Positions 7,670-16,609 of a stretch of DNA of 64,000 nucleotides are shown piece after piece (positions within the stretch are counted from its first letter, which is position 1; each line of letters opens with the position of its first letter). The stretch is taken from contig JAYPEK010000005.1 of the NCBI GenBank assembly GCA_038125725.1, positions 62,001 through 126,000 of the forward strand. The letters are read 5' to 3'. Source of the stretch: TMED8 sp038125725 (GTDB taxonomy: Bacteria; Pseudomonadota; Alphaproteobacteria; Rhodospirillales; Casp-alpha2). The notes under the pieces were generated by a model. That model saw only the letters and a list, made by a program, of their open reading frames with translations, ran no database searches and was not told the origin of the DNA. Made by a program: the position numbers and the translations under genes.

Positions 7670-8599
7670 TCAGCGCGGCAGGCGGGCGAGTTCCTGGTTG
7701 GCGGCCATCTGCCGACGGCGTTCGAGATCGCGCCTCGCCAGCATCCAGTCGCCGGAAACGATGCGGATCGCCCAGCTATTCCGCACACCAGCCAACGCTA
7801 CCTGGCGCAGGACCTGCGTTTCCCGCCCTTGCGGTACCGGACCGACGACGACCCGGTAGACCGGCGCACCGTCCAGCTTGGCAGCCAGCACTTCAGGCAC
7901 AAGTTGCTCATAGCGCTCGGCCAGTCCCTCGGCATTGGCGAAATTGCGGAAGCTGCCAATCACGTAATAAATCCCGGAAACCGGTTCGCGCGCCGTCTTG
8001 GCGGCAAGCCGCACTTTCGTCGGCACCACTTGCGGCGGCACCGGCAATTCCGCCAGCGCCGTCACCGGCGGCACCTTGGGAAGCTGGCGCTCGGCGACGG
8101 AGATCGCCAGAGTTTCGGCTTTCGGCTTGGCCGGCGGTTTGGCCGCCAGCGCACGCGACGGCCTGAGCGCCGGCGAGATCGCTGGCGTATCCTCGGCGGG
8201 GCCGGCGGCGGTATCGAAATTGGCCAGCGCCTCGACGTTGGGCATGCCGTCATCCAATTGCACGGACAAGGGCGGAATATCGGAATGAGCGGCGGCGGCA
8301 TATCCGACGCGGGCGGAAGCCGGTTGTACCGCCGGGCGCGACGGTTGGCCGTCGCCCGTGGCATCGGCCACCAAGGTCGCGGCGTCATCCCAGTCGCGGC
8401 AGACGCTGCCGTCGGTGAGACCGCGCAACAAGGCGCAATCCTTTTGCGCCACCATGGAAATCCCATGATCGGTGACGGATTTGTCGGTTACCATGTAGGA
8501 AAGGCCGTCCAGCGCCCAGGTCGCCACCTGGATCGGCACCGGCAGCGCGCAACCGCCAAGTGCAAGGACCCCAACCCCCAATGCCAAAACTTTTTTCAT
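7670..8599 (-). CDS. SPOR-domain lipoprotein
   Basis: A 309-residue envelope protein. It starts with a lipoprotein signal peptide, 'MKKVLALGVGVLALGGC', whose lipobox LGGC predicts lipidation at Cys17. A conserved 'WALDGLSYMVTDKSVTDHG' segment follows, then a long Ala/Pro-rich middle. The C-terminal SPOR-like domain (about 235-305: 'GIYYVIGSFRNFANAEGLAE', then 'APVYRVVVGPV') would bind denuded septal peptidoglycan glycans. The start at 8599 is chosen because it gives the lipobox at the right distance; the frame extends 16 codons further upstream. Likely location is the outer membrane, periplasmic face. It is divergently arranged with no strong operon partner. Role in cell division or wall remodelling is inferred from the domain only. 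Confidence 0.8.
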   Translation of the reverse strand: MKKVLALGVGVLALGGCALPVPIQVATWALDGLSYMVTDKSVTDHGISMVAQKDCALLRGLTDGSVCRDWDDAATLVADATGDGQPSRPAVQPASARVGYAAAAHSDIPPLSVQLDDGMPNVEALANFDTAAGPAEDTPAISPALRPSRALAAKPPAKPKAETLAISVAERQLPKVPPVTALAELPVPPQVVPTKVRLAAKTAREPVSGIYYVIGSFRNFANAEGLAERYEQLVPEVLAAKLDGAPVYRVVVGPVPQGRETQVLRQVALAGVRNSWAIRIVSGDWMLARRDLERRRQMAANQELARLPR

Positions 8600-8809
8600 G
8601 CCCAGTCCTTCGAAGAGCACATCACATGGATGTCTCCGTACCACCATGTATGACGGGTCTGGCCGCTCGTTCGGCGGGTCCGGTCCCGTTTTGTCCTCGC
8701 GACGGCACTTCTAGTGGTGCCTACATGGGGTCGAGGTGAGTATGACTCGCTGCGCGACTTTTCCGCAACTGCTAAATGATCATCAATTGTTACGAGGTGT
8801 TACGGCAAA

Positions 8810-10618
8810 TCACCCCTCGTCGCCGGTTTTCACCTTCGGCAGGTGCAGGCGCAGGTGCAATTCGCGCAGGTGGCGCTCATCGACGGCGCTGGGCGCACCC
8901 ATCAGCAAATCCTCGGCACGCTGGTTCATCGGGAAGGCGATGACCTCGCGGATGTTGGGCTCGTCCGCCAGCAGCATGACGATGCGGTCGATGCCCGGCG
9001 CCGAGCCGCCGTGCGGCGGCGCGCCGTATTGGAAGGCGCGCAGCATGCCGCCGAATTCGGCCTCCACCACTTCCTTGCCGTAACCCGCGATTTCAAAGGC
9101 CTTGACCATGATATCGGGGCGGTGATTCCGGATCGCGCCGGACGACAATTCGACGCCGTTGCAAACGATGTCGTATTGGTAGGCGAGGACGTCGAGCGGT
9201 TCCTGCGTCTCCAGCGCTTCCAGGCCGCCCTGCGGCATGGAAAACGGATTGTGCGAGAACTCGATGGCGCCGGTATCCTCGTTCAGTTCGAACATCGGAT
9301 AATCGACGATCCAGCAAAAACGGAACTCGTCGGTCTTCTCGTAGTAGTCCAGGTCCTGCCACACCTTGGTGCGCGCCTCGGCGGCGAAGGCATGGAAGTC
9401 CTTCGGCTGGCCGGCGACAAAAAACACCGCATCGCCGTCGGCAAGGTCCATGGCGGCGCGAATCGATTCGGTGCGGTCCGGCCCGATGTTCTTGGCGATC
9501 GGCCCCGCCCCCTCGCCGTCGCGGAAGAAGATGTAACCGAGACCCGGCTGACCCTGTTTCTGCGCCCAGTCGTTCATGCGGTCGCAGAAGGCGCGGCTGC
9601 CGCCCGACTTGGCCGGCAGCGCATAAACGCGCACGGCCTCGTTCTTTTCGATCATGCCGGCGAAGACCTTGAAGCCGGAACCGCGGAAGTCGTCGGTGAC
9701 GTCGCGCATCTCGATGGGGTTGCGCAGGTCCGGCTTGTCGCAGCCGTACTTGCGCATGGATTCGGCGTACGGGATACGCGGGAACGGCGGCCTGGTGACG
9801 CCGCGCTCACCGGCGAATTCCTCGAACACGCCGGCCAGCACCGGTTCGATGGCGTTGAACACGTCTTCCTGTGTGACGTAGGCCATCTCAAAATCGAGCT
9901 GGTAGAACTCACCCGGCGAGCGGTCGGCGCGGGCGTCCTCGTCACGGAAACAGGGGGCGATCTGGAAGTACTTGTCGAAGCCCGACACCATCAGGAGCTG
10001 CTTGAACTGCTGCGGCGCCTGCGGCAACGCGTAGAACTTGCCCGGGTGGTTGCGGCTCGGCACCAGATAGTCGCGGGCACCCTCCGGCGACGACGCGGTC
10101 AGGATCGGGGTCTGGATTTCCATGAACCCCTGGTCGGTCATGCGACGGCGGATCGACGAGATGACGCCGGAACGCAGCTTGATGTTCTTGTGCACCTGCT
10201 CGCGGCGGAGATCGAGGAAGCGATAGCGCAGCCGGATATCCTCGCCGAATTCCTGGTCGCCGGCGACCAACATCGGCAGTACCTCGGCCGGGCTCTCGAT
10301 CACCACCTGGTCGATCTGCACCTCGACCTGGCCGGTATCGATGTTGGCGTTGACGGTCTCGTCCGAGCGCTCGACCACCGGGCCGGTGACGGTGATGACG
10401 CTCTCGACACGCGCCGCCTCGATCTGGCCGAACAGCGGACTGGAGACGTCGATCACGCACTGGGTCAGGCCGAACTCGTCGCGCAAGTCGATGAACACCA
10501 GGTTGCCGTGGTCGCGCTTGGAATGAATCCAGCCCGACAGGCGCACGGTCTCGCCGACGTTCTCGGCGCGCAGTTGGCCGCAGGTGTGGGATCGGTAGGG
10601 ATGCAGGTCTTGGGTCAC
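8810..10618 (-). CDS. aspS: Aspartyl-tRNA synthetase, probably non-discriminating (Asp/Asn)
   Basis: A 602-residue class II aminoacyl-tRNA synthetase of bacterial AspRS length. It has an N-terminal OB-fold anticodon domain ('VRLSGWIHSKRDHGNLVFID', about 24-45), motif 2 around 'CFRDEDARADRSPGEFYQLD', a GAD insertion domain in the middle, and motif 3 'APGIDRIVMLLADEPNIREV' near the C-terminus. His37 occupies the position that is leucine in the discriminating E. coli enzyme and histidine in non-discriminating AspRS. This suggests it charges both tRNA-Asp and tRNA-Asn, with GatCAB completing Asn-tRNA. The gene is monocistronic here and divergent from the enoyl-CoA hydratase gene 122 bases away. 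A long GC-rich open frame on the opposite strand is a shadow. Confidence 0.96.
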   Translation of the reverse strand: MTQDLHPYRSHTCGQLRAENVGETVRLSGWIHSKRDHGNLVFIDLRDEFGLTQCVIDVSSPLFGQIEAARVESVITVTGPVVERSDETVNANIDTGQVEVQIDQVVIESPAEVLPMLVAGDQEFGEDIRLRYRFLDLRREQVHKNIKLRSGVISSIRRRMTDQGFMEIQTPILTASSPEGARDYLVPSRNHPGKFYALPQAPQQFKQLLMVSGFDKYFQIAPCFRDEDARADRSPGEFYQLDFEMAYVTQEDVFNAIEPVLAGVFEEFAGERGVTRPPFPRIPYAESMRKYGCDKPDLRNPIEMRDVTDDFRGSGFKVFAGMIEKNEAVRVYALPAKSGGSRAFCDRMNDWAQKQGQPGLGYIFFRDGEGAGPIAKNIGPDRTESIRAAMDLADGDAVFFVAGQPKDFHAFAAEARTKVWQDLDYYEKTDEFRFCWIVDYPMFELNEDTGAIEFSHNPFSMPQGGLEALETQEPLDVLAYQYDIVCNGVELSSGAIRNHRPDIMVKAFEIAGYGKEVVEAEFGGMLRAFQYGAPPHGGSAPGIDRIVMLLADEPNIREVIAFPMNQRAEDLLMGAPSAVDERHLRELHLRLHLPKVKTGDEG

Positions 10619-10740
10619 GCTCGGGTCCTCAAATCTGCCCCGCCAAAGGGGCGCTCGCTCGAATGACGGGCTTTATCCCCTCAATGATCTGACTTAACAA
10701 TACTTTTTCACCAGAATCCCGCCGATTGGAGCCCTTCGCC

Positions 10741-11496
10741 ATGCTCGAATTCATCACCCTCGAAACCCAGGGCCCGGTGACGCTCCTGACCTTCAACCGC
10801 CCGGACGCGCGCAATGCGCTGAGCCAGGCGCTCAGGCTCGAGGTGATCGAGGCGCTCGGCCGTTTCAACGCCGACGACGCGCAGCGCGCCCTGGTCATCA
10901 CCGGTGCCGGCAAGGCCTTTTCCGCCGGCCAGGACCTGAAGGAAGCGCAATCCCTGAGAGAGGCCACGGCGGCCCAGTGGCAGCAGGAACTGAAAGACTA
11001 CCTCGGCGCCATCCGCGACCTCGACAAGCCGTGCATCGCGGCGATCAACGGCGCGGCGACGGGCGCCGGGTTCTACACGGCGCTTCTTTGCGACATCCGC
11101 GTCGCGCATGCTGGAATCCGCATGGGCCAGCCGGAGATCAACGTCGGTTTTCCGTCGATCATCGGCACGCGGCTGATGTACATGACGCTCGGCCATTCGG
11201 TGACCACGGAGCTCAGCCTGACCGGCCGCCTGCTCTCCGGCGCCGAAGCCTTCGAGCGCGAACTGGTGACGGAGCTTGCGGATCAAGACCAGGTATTGGC
11301 GCGGGCCATGGAATGGGCGGCGGAGCTTGCGGAAAAGCCGCCGCTGGCCATGAAGCTGACCAAGCAGGCGCTCAGGGAATACACGCAAGCCATCTTCGAC
11401 GGTGCCATCGACACCGGCAAGCGCCTGCAACCCATCGCCTTCGCCGCCGGCGAACCGCAGCGGATGATGGCGGCGTTCCTGCAAAAGAAACCTTAG
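10741..11496 (+). CDS. Enoyl-CoA hydratase/isomerase family protein
   Basis: A 251-residue crotonase-fold protein. The oxyanion-hole segments are visible: 'GKAFSAGQDLKE' (about residues 59-70) and 'AAINGAATGAGFYTALLCDI' (about 100-120). The SAGQDL variant resembles the PaaG/ring-opening isomerase branch more than classic hydratases. The first catalytic Glu position of hydratases is occupied by Thr/Gly-like residues, while 'GQPEINVGFPS' carries an acidic residue in the second region; the exact reaction (hydration versus isomerisation) is therefore open. The ATG at 10741 is chosen over an in-frame TTG five codons upstream. It overlaps the end of the convergent TauD-type gene by 4 bases. Confidence 0.85.
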   Translation: MLEFITLETQGPVTLLTFNRPDARNALSQALRLEVIEALGRFNADDAQRALVITGAGKAFSAGQDLKEAQSLREATAAQWQQELKDYLGAIRDLDKPCIAAINGAATGAGFYTALLCDIRVAHAGIRMGQPEINVGFPSIIGTRLMYMTLGHSVTTELSLTGRLLSGAEAFERELVTELADQDQVLARAMEWAAELAEKPPLAMKLTKQALREYTQAIFDGAIDTGKRLQPIAFAAGEPQRMMAAFLQKKP

Positions 11497-12344
11497 TAGG
11501 GCGCGTCCCCTTCCAGGGTGACGCGGTGCATGCGCCGGCGATGCCCCTGGTAGTCGTTGACGGCCTGATGCAGGGTGCAGCGATTGTCCCAGATCGCCAG
11601 CGAACCCGGCGCCCAGCGGAAACGGCAGAGGTATTCGCTTTTCACCACATGCTGGCAGAGGAAATCCAGTAAGGGTCGGCTTTCTTCCTCGGTCATGCCG
11701 TCGAAGCGCTCCACGTGCGACGGACTGACGAACAAGGCCTTGCGCCCGGTTTCCGGATGCGTGCGCACGGCCGGATGCACGGCTTCGATCACCTCGCGGT
11801 CATCGCCGTAGCTCTGTTTCATGGCGCTCATCGCCTGCATCTTCTTGGCCCGCCCGCCCAAGCGCTTCTGCGCCGAGCTGTTAACGATCCTCATGCCGCC
11901 CAGCATGTCCTTCATGCCATCCGACAGCCCCTCGTAGGCGGCATAAAGGTTGGCGAAATTGGTGTCGCCGCCGAACGGCGGCGTCTCCAGGGCGTAAAGC
12001 ACGGTCCCCAGGAACGGTTTCGGCATGTAGGTGGTGTCGGAATGCCAGTTGGCGCCGAAGTTGATGCGGTCGGTCTCCGTCTTCAAGATTTCGATGATTT
12101 CCGGATAACCGTCGATGGGATTGAGCAGCGGATAGCGGCCGGGCTCGCCGAATTCGCGCGCCACGGCCAGCAACCGGTCCGGCGTCAGCTTCTGGTCGCG
12201 GAGGAAGATGGCGTTGTAATCGAGGAACGCTCGACGCAGGGCGGCGCGCGCCGCCTCGTCCAAGTCGTTCGACAGATCGATCCCGAACACCTCGGCCCCG
12301 ATGGTGCCGGTCAACGGCCGCACCTCGATCTCCGTATTTCCCAT
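11493..12344 (-). CDS. TauD/TfdA family Fe(II)/2-oxoglutarate dioxygenase
   Basis: A 283-residue cytoplasmic dioxygenase. It has the N-terminal 'VRPLTGTIGAEVFGIDLSND' typical of TauD/TfdA enzymes. The 2-His-1-carboxylate iron site is built from His and Asp in 'NWHSDTTYMPKP' and the distal His in 'NRCTLHQAVNDY'. The 2-oxoglutarate-binding Arg lies in 'GHRRRMHRVTLEGD'. The start at 12344 is supported by a GGGGAGGCGACAGG leader; the longer open frame upstream runs through the AT-rich intergenic region. It is divergent from a LysR-type regulator, the usual arrangement for a regulated catabolic gene. Substrates in this family include taurine, alkyl sulfates and phenoxyacetates; none can be assigned. 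Confidence 0.88.
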   Translation of the reverse strand: MGNTEIEVRPLTGTIGAEVFGIDLSNDLDEAARAALRRAFLDYNAIFLRDQKLTPDRLLAVAREFGEPGRYPLLNPIDGYPEIIEILKTETDRINFGANWHSDTTYMPKPFLGTVLYALETPPFGGDTNFANLYAAYEGLSDGMKDMLGGMRIVNSSAQKRLGGRAKKMQAMSAMKQSYGDDREVIEAVHPAVRTHPETGRKALFVSPSHVERFDGMTEEESRPLLDFLCQHVVKSEYLCRFRWAPGSLAIWDNRCTLHQAVNDYQGHRRRMHRVTLEGDAPY

Positions 12345-12408
12345 CCTGTCGCCTCCCCTTTCGTCGTCCCGAAACCCGCGTTCCGGACGCTTGCGATTGG
12401 CAGAGACT

Positions 12409-12482
12409 AGCCAAACTCGACAGTTATTAAAAATGCAATTAAAATAAGTTTTCTTGTATTTTTTGCAATTTTGAGCCCGGTC
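12409..12482. promoter_or_regulatory. AT-rich divergent control region of the LysR/TauD pair
   Basis: This short region between the divergent TauD-type and LysR-type genes is strikingly AT-rich compared with its surroundings. It contains a direct repeat of TGCAATT at 12434-12440 and 12464-12470, 30 bases or about three helical turns apart. It also contains several T/A-tract half-sites that could form T-N11-A LysR boxes. It probably holds both promoters and the regulator's operator. No exact operator boundaries can be drawn by eye. Confidence 0.45.
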
Positions 12483-13394
12483 ATGAATTCCAAGCAATTG
12501 TTGAGTTTCTCCCGCATCGTCGAACTGGGCAGCCAGGCACGCGCGGCCGAGGCCCTGCATATCAGCGAGTCGGCCCTAAGCCGCCGCATCACCGCCTTGG
12601 AACATGAACTCGGCGTCAATCTGTTCACCCGCGATAAGGTGCAATTGATCCCGACGCCACTGGGAGAGCGGTTCTGCCGCGAAGTCGACCGGGTGCTGGC
12701 CTCGCTCGACCAATTGCCGCGCATCGCCCGGGAAATGGCCTCCGGCCAGCGCCAGCGTTTCCGCCTGGTCACCATCCAGCGCCTCGCCAATGCCCTGGCC
12801 GTGCCGGCGTTGGCGCAATTGCAGGAAACCCACGAACTTCTCGATGTCAGCATCGACATCGAACCGCAACGCACCATGGAACGCTGGATGCGGGTCAAAC
12901 CCTACGACGTCGCCATCTGTCCGGCGGTCCCGGGCCTCGATGCCGGAACGGCGAAAACACTGGTCTCGGTACCCGCCGTCGCCGCGCTGCCCGTGGGCCA
13001 CCGCCTCGCCGGCCGCGACCGGTTGGAGATTGCCGACCTGGCGGGCGAGCGCCTGGCCGTGACCGCCGCCGGCAGCCTGATGCGCCGCCAGGTCGAGCAG
13101 ATGTTCGCGGCCGCGGGCGCCGCCCTATCGCCGATTGTCGAGGTTTCCGATACCGTCCTCGCCTGCCAACTCGCCGCCGAGGGACATGCCGCGACCGTCT
13201 GCGATCCGTTCGCGCCGGCGGCGTTTCTGGGCGGCCTCCGCCTGGTGCCGATCGAACCGGCATTCCGGCTGGATTTCGTACTGCTTGGACCCGGCCAGGA
13301 TACGACGCCGTTGCTCGAGACCTTCGAGACCATCCTAACGCGGACGGCCGCTGCCTACCTGGATCGCGTCGGACTTCGTCTGCTGGCCGGATAG
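12483..13394 (+). CDS. LysR-type transcriptional regulator
   Basis: A 303-residue regulator with the LysR layout. The N-terminal winged helix-turn-helix is at about residues 1-60 ('SFSRIVELGSQARAAEALHI', then 'SESALSRRITALEHELGVNL', then 'FTR'). A linker helix follows, then a periplasmic-binding-protein-like effector domain (about 88-300). The first DNA-binding helix has arginine and alanine where many LysR proteins show 'SFTRAA', a modest variation. The ATG at 12483 is preferred over the TTG four codons upstream because it fits the family N-terminus. Divergent orientation from the TauD-type dioxygenase suggests it controls that gene in response to its substrate. It converges with fmt, whose stop is 4 bases beyond its own. 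Confidence 0.9.
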   Translation: MNSKQLLSFSRIVELGSQARAAEALHISESALSRRITALEHELGVNLFTRDKVQLIPTPLGERFCREVDRVLASLDQLPRIAREMASGQRQRFRLVTIQRLANALAVPALAQLQETHELLDVSIDIEPQRTMERWMRVKPYDVAICPAVPGLDAGTAKTLVSVPAVAALPVGHRLAGRDRLEIADLAGERLAVTAAGSLMRRQVEQMFAAAGAALSPIVEVSDTVLACQLAAEGHAATVCDPFAPAAFLGGLRLVPIEPAFRLDFVLLGPGQDTTPLLETFETILTRTAAAYLDRVGLRLLAG

Positions 13395-13397
13395 GCG

Positions 13398-14327
13398 CTA
13401 GTCCAGCACCTCGCCCAACGGGACCGGATGGCCGCGCACCAGATCGGCGGCGTCCATGGCGCCCTTGCCGGAGCGCTGGGCGCGGGTAATGCAAAGCGCG
13501 CCCTCCCCGCAGGCCACCACCAGGGGTTCGGCAATGACCGTTCCCGGTGCGCCGCCGCCGTCAACGGCTTCGGCGGCCAACACCTTCAGCCGCTCGCCGG
13601 CCTGTTCGCACCAGACACCGGGCCATGGGTTGAGGGCGCGCACCTTGCGCTCGATCTCGGCCGCCGGGCGCGACCAGTCGATGCGGCCGTCGCCGCGTTC
13701 CAACTTGTGGGCGTAGGTAACGCCCTCCTCCGCCTGCGGTTTGGGGGTGAGTTCACCAGCCGCAATCCCGGCCAGGGCTTCGACGATCAATTCACCACCC
13801 ATGGCCGCCAGCCGGTCGTGCAGGTCGCTCGCCGTCGTCGCCCCGGTGATCGGCACCTCGCGCCTCAAATACACCGCCCCGGTATCGAGCCCTGCCTCCA
13901 TCGCCATGATGCAGATGCCGGTCCTGTCGTCGCCGGCCTCGATGGCGCGCTGGATCGGCGCCGCGCCGCGCCAGCGCGGCAGCAACGAGGCATGGATATT
14001 AATGCAGCCGAGCCTCGGCGCGTTGAGCACCGCTTGAGGCAGGATCAACCCGTAAGCCGCGACCACCGCCGCATCCACATCGAGAGCGGCGAATTCCGCC
14101 TGCACCGCTTCGTCCTTCAGCGTTGCCGGCGTGCGCACGGGAATGCCCTCGGCTTCCGCGTAGGCATGCACCAGGCAGGGCCGTTCCTTGTGGCCGCGCC
14201 CGGCGGGCCGGGGCGGCTGCGCATAGACGCAAATCACCTCGTGCCCGGCGGCAATCAACGCCGCCAGCGCCGGCACGGAAAAATCGGGGCTGCCCATGAA
14301 GACGAGGCGGAGCCGTTCGCCGCTCAC
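13398..14327 (-). CDS. fmt: Methionyl-tRNA formyltransferase
   Basis: A 309-residue enzyme that formylates initiator Met-tRNA using 10-formyltetrahydrofolate. The N-terminal Rossmann domain begins 'RLVFMGSPDFSVPALAALIA'. The catalytic region carries 'GCINIHASLLPRWRGAAPIQ', containing the Asn-His pair and the SLLPxxRGxAP signature. The C-terminal OB-fold domain follows from about residue 208. It lies 4 bases downstream of def in the same orientation, the common def-fmt operon, so deformylase and formyltransferase are made together. Length and motifs are normal. Confidence 0.97.
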   Translation of the reverse strand: MSGERLRLVFMGSPDFSVPALAALIAAGHEVICVYAQPPRPAGRGHKERPCLVHAYAEAEGIPVRTPATLKDEAVQAEFAALDVDAAVVAAYGLILPQAVLNAPRLGCINIHASLLPRWRGAAPIQRAIEAGDDRTGICIMAMEAGLDTGAVYLRREVPITGATTASDLHDRLAAMGGELIVEALAGIAAGELTPKPQAEEGVTYAHKLERGDGRIDWSRPAAEIERKVRALNPWPGVWCEQAGERLKVLAAEAVDGGGAPGTVIAEPLVVACGEGALCITRAQRSGKGAMDAADLVRGHPVPLGEVLD

Positions 14328-14331
14328 GCCT

Positions 14332-14847
14332 TTAAGCCGCCGCCTGTTTCTTGGCTTTCTTTAGCTTGCGCAGGATCATGCCCCGCTTGATCGACGACAC
14401 ATGATCGACGAATAGAATGCCCTGCAGGTGATCCATCTCGTGCTGGATGCAGATGGAGAGAATGCCGTCGGCCTCCAATTCCTGCTCGGTGCCGGTCTCG
14501 TCCAGGAAACGCACGCGGATCTTTTCCGGCCGCACCACCTCGGCGAAATATTCCGGCAGCGAAAGACAGCCCTCCTCATGCACCCGTTCCTCGTCCGAAT
14601 GCCAGACGATTTCCGGATTGATGATCTTCAGCGGCTTCGGGTCCTGGCCCTCGCGCGCCACGTCCATCACCAGGACGGAGCGCTCGTCGCCGACCTGCGG
14701 GGCGGCCAAACCGATGCCATCGGCGGCGTACATGGTTTCCAGCATGTCGTCGAGAAATTGGCGCAATTCGTCGTCCACGGTCTCGACCGGGCGGGTCTTG
14801 ATCTTGAGACGCGGATCGGGCGCGACGATGATCGGCAGGAGCGCCAT
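14332..14847 (-). CDS. def: Peptide deformylase
   Basis: A 171-residue iron metalloenzyme that removes the N-formyl group from nascent proteins. All three family motifs are present: motif 1 'GIGLAAPQVG' (about 45-54), motif 2 'EEGCLSLPEY' with the metal-ligand Cys (about 91-100), and motif 3 'QHEMDHLQGILF' with the two ligand His and catalytic Glu (about 134-145). The basic Lys-rich tail ('LRKLKKAKKQAAA') is common in alphaproteobacterial enzymes. First gene of the def-fmt operon. Upstream is an ordinary 77-base gap to the FAD oxidoreductase stop. Confidence 0.97.
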   Translation of the reverse strand: MALLPIIVAPDPRLKIKTRPVETVDDELRQFLDDMLETMYAADGIGLAAPQVGDERSVLVMDVAREGQDPKPLKIINPEIVWHSDEERVHEEGCLSLPEYFAEVVRPEKIRVRFLDETGTEQELEADGILSICIQHEMDHLQGILFVDHVSSIKRGMILRKLKKAKKQAAA

Positions 14848-14924
14848 GGAAAAAACCTTGTGATTAGGGGCCGTTAGCTAACCACGAGATAGGCGCTCGA
14901 TGCCGCAGCGTCAAGACTGGGCCT

Positions 14925-16391
14925 TCAGTTCAGGGGCGTTTCCGCCGCCGCGTTGCGCCCGGCAATGCGGCCGAAGCCCAGGCATTCGCCGATGTTGCCG
15001 GTGCCCTGGTAGAGATAGCTGAAGATCGAACCCAGCTCGCCGGCGCTGTAGAGACGCGGCACCGGCGTGCCGTCGGGGCGCAGCACCTCGGCCCGCTCGT
15101 TGCGGCGCGGCCCGCCCTGGGTGTTGATCATCGAAGGCGACAGATCGACCGCGTAATAGGGTCCCGTGCCGAAGGGGGTGAGCATCAGGGTGCGGCCGAA
15201 CTCGGTGTCCTCGCCGGCGTCGGCGCCTGCGTTCCAGCGCGCGACGGTGGCTTCCAGCGCGTCGGCGTCGAGGCCGATCTGCCCCGCCAGGCCGGCCAGC
15301 GTATCGGCGGTCTTGATCCAGCCGCGCGCCAACTCGGCGCTGTTGTCGTCGGACCAGTCGTAGCCCTCCATGATCGGCACCCAGCCGCGGTTGGGTTCCT
15401 TTCGGTACAAGGGTGCGGCGCGCATCATCGGCTCATCGAAGATCATGAACATCGGCACCGGCACCTGCAGTGGCTTCCACATGCCGTTCAGCGGCACCTT
15501 GCCGTGGCGGGTATGGATCTTCTCGTCGGTGAAGCGCCTGGCGTCGGGGCCGACGACGATCATGCCGCCCGGATATTCCTTGGCGAAATGCAGCGCCTGC
15601 ATCGACATGGTGGCCGGGAATTCATCGACCTTGAGCGCCATCGAGGGCCCGGCGAAGTTGTTCATGTGCCAGAGATCGGCACCGACCTCGAGCGCCATGG
15701 AAACGCCGTCGCCCTCGTTATAGGGCGTGCCGGAGGGATAGCAGACCGGCATGCCGGGCAGGTAGTCGCGGATCATCTGCTGGTTGTTCTCGAAGCCGCC
15801 GCAAGTCAGCACCACCGCCTTGCGGGCCTTGACGAAGAAGTCCTTGCCGTCCTTCTCGGCGCGCACGCCCAGGATTTCCTTGGTTTCGCCATTCTGGATC
15901 AACTGCCGGGCCGGGCATTCGTAGATGATCGGAATGTCGCGCTCGTAAACCAGGCTCTCGAAACGCTTCCAGGTGTAGGAATAGCCGTAGGTGGGGCCGT
16001 CGTGGAACTTGTGCACGCAGTCCGATCCCGGCAGTTCCGGGTATTCGATGCCTTCCGGCTGGTGCTGGTGTTCCTGCGGATCGCCACCCAAGGACTTGAG
16101 CCAGTCGTTGTTTTGGCACATCTCGTCCGCCCAGGTCTGGATCATAACGTCCGGCACCGTATAGGGGCCGCAAAGCGCCTTCAGGTAGGTGACGGCCTTG
16201 TCGGCGTCGTCGGTATTGAGATAGCCCTGCGCCGCGATGCGGGTGTTGCCGCCGGCATGTTCCGGCGGCGCCTTTTCCAGGATCATGACTTCAGATCCCA
16301 GGTCGTGTGCCGTCACCGACGTCGCCACCCCGGCGCCACCGAAGCCGATCACCACCACATCCGTTTCCGCATCCCACGTCTCAGGCATCAT
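14925..16391 (-). CDS. FAD-binding oxidoreductase (fumarate reductase/ketosteroid dehydrogenase type)
   Basis: A 488-residue flavoprotein of the FAD-binding-2 family. It has the N-terminal dinucleotide-binding motif 'DVVVIGFGGAGVATSV' (about 10-25) and the Glu of 'MILEKAPPEHAGGNTR'. The mid-protein 'AVVLTCGGFENN' and the C-terminal 'QGGPRRNERAEVLRPDG ... LYSAGELGSIF' (second FAD contact) are typical of fumarate reductase/3-ketosteroid-dehydrogenase relatives. There is no signal peptide or heme motif, so it is a soluble cytoplasmic enzyme. Start 16391 has a GGGAGGG site 9 bases upstream. It is monocistronic, divergent from the TPR-sulfotransferase gene. The substrate is unknown; a steroid-like or enoate substrate is plausible. 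Confidence 0.85.
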   Translation of the reverse strand: MMPETWDAETDVVVIGFGGAGVATSVTAHDLGSEVMILEKAPPEHAGGNTRIAAQGYLNTDDADKAVTYLKALCGPYTVPDVMIQTWADEMCQNNDWLKSLGGDPQEHQHQPEGIEYPELPGSDCVHKFHDGPTYGYSYTWKRFESLVYERDIPIIYECPARQLIQNGETKEILGVRAEKDGKDFFVKARKAVVLTCGGFENNQQMIRDYLPGMPVCYPSGTPYNEGDGVSMALEVGADLWHMNNFAGPSMALKVDEFPATMSMQALHFAKEYPGGMIVVGPDARRFTDEKIHTRHGKVPLNGMWKPLQVPVPMFMIFDEPMMRAAPLYRKEPNRGWVPIMEGYDWSDDNSAELARGWIKTADTLAGLAGQIGLDADALEATVARWNAGADAGEDTEFGRTLMLTPFGTGPYYAVDLSPSMINTQGGPRRNERAEVLRPDGTPVPRLYSAGELGSIFSYLYQGTGNIGECLGFGRIAGRNAAAETPLN

Positions 16392-16609
16392 TCGCTACAT
16401 CCCTCCCCGGTTTCAGAGTGAGGCTGTTGATTAACACCCGGACCCAGGCCTGGCAACGGGCTGAGAGAGTTCCAATATGCCCCGCTCATGCTTCGAAAAA
16501 CATGCGCTGCTGGTTGGTCGATCAACACCGGAAAAACCGATGATATCCATCGATTCTATTCGTTTGCCGTCGAGTCCGGAGACCGCCTATATATTTTTGT
16601 AGTCAGAAG

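Noticed and set aside
8843..10666. Long open frame opposite aspS (about 600 codons)
   Set aside because: It is exactly antisense to a clear essential gene, is rich in Arg, His, Gly and Val as expected from reverse-strand GC-rich codons, and has no recognisable domain.
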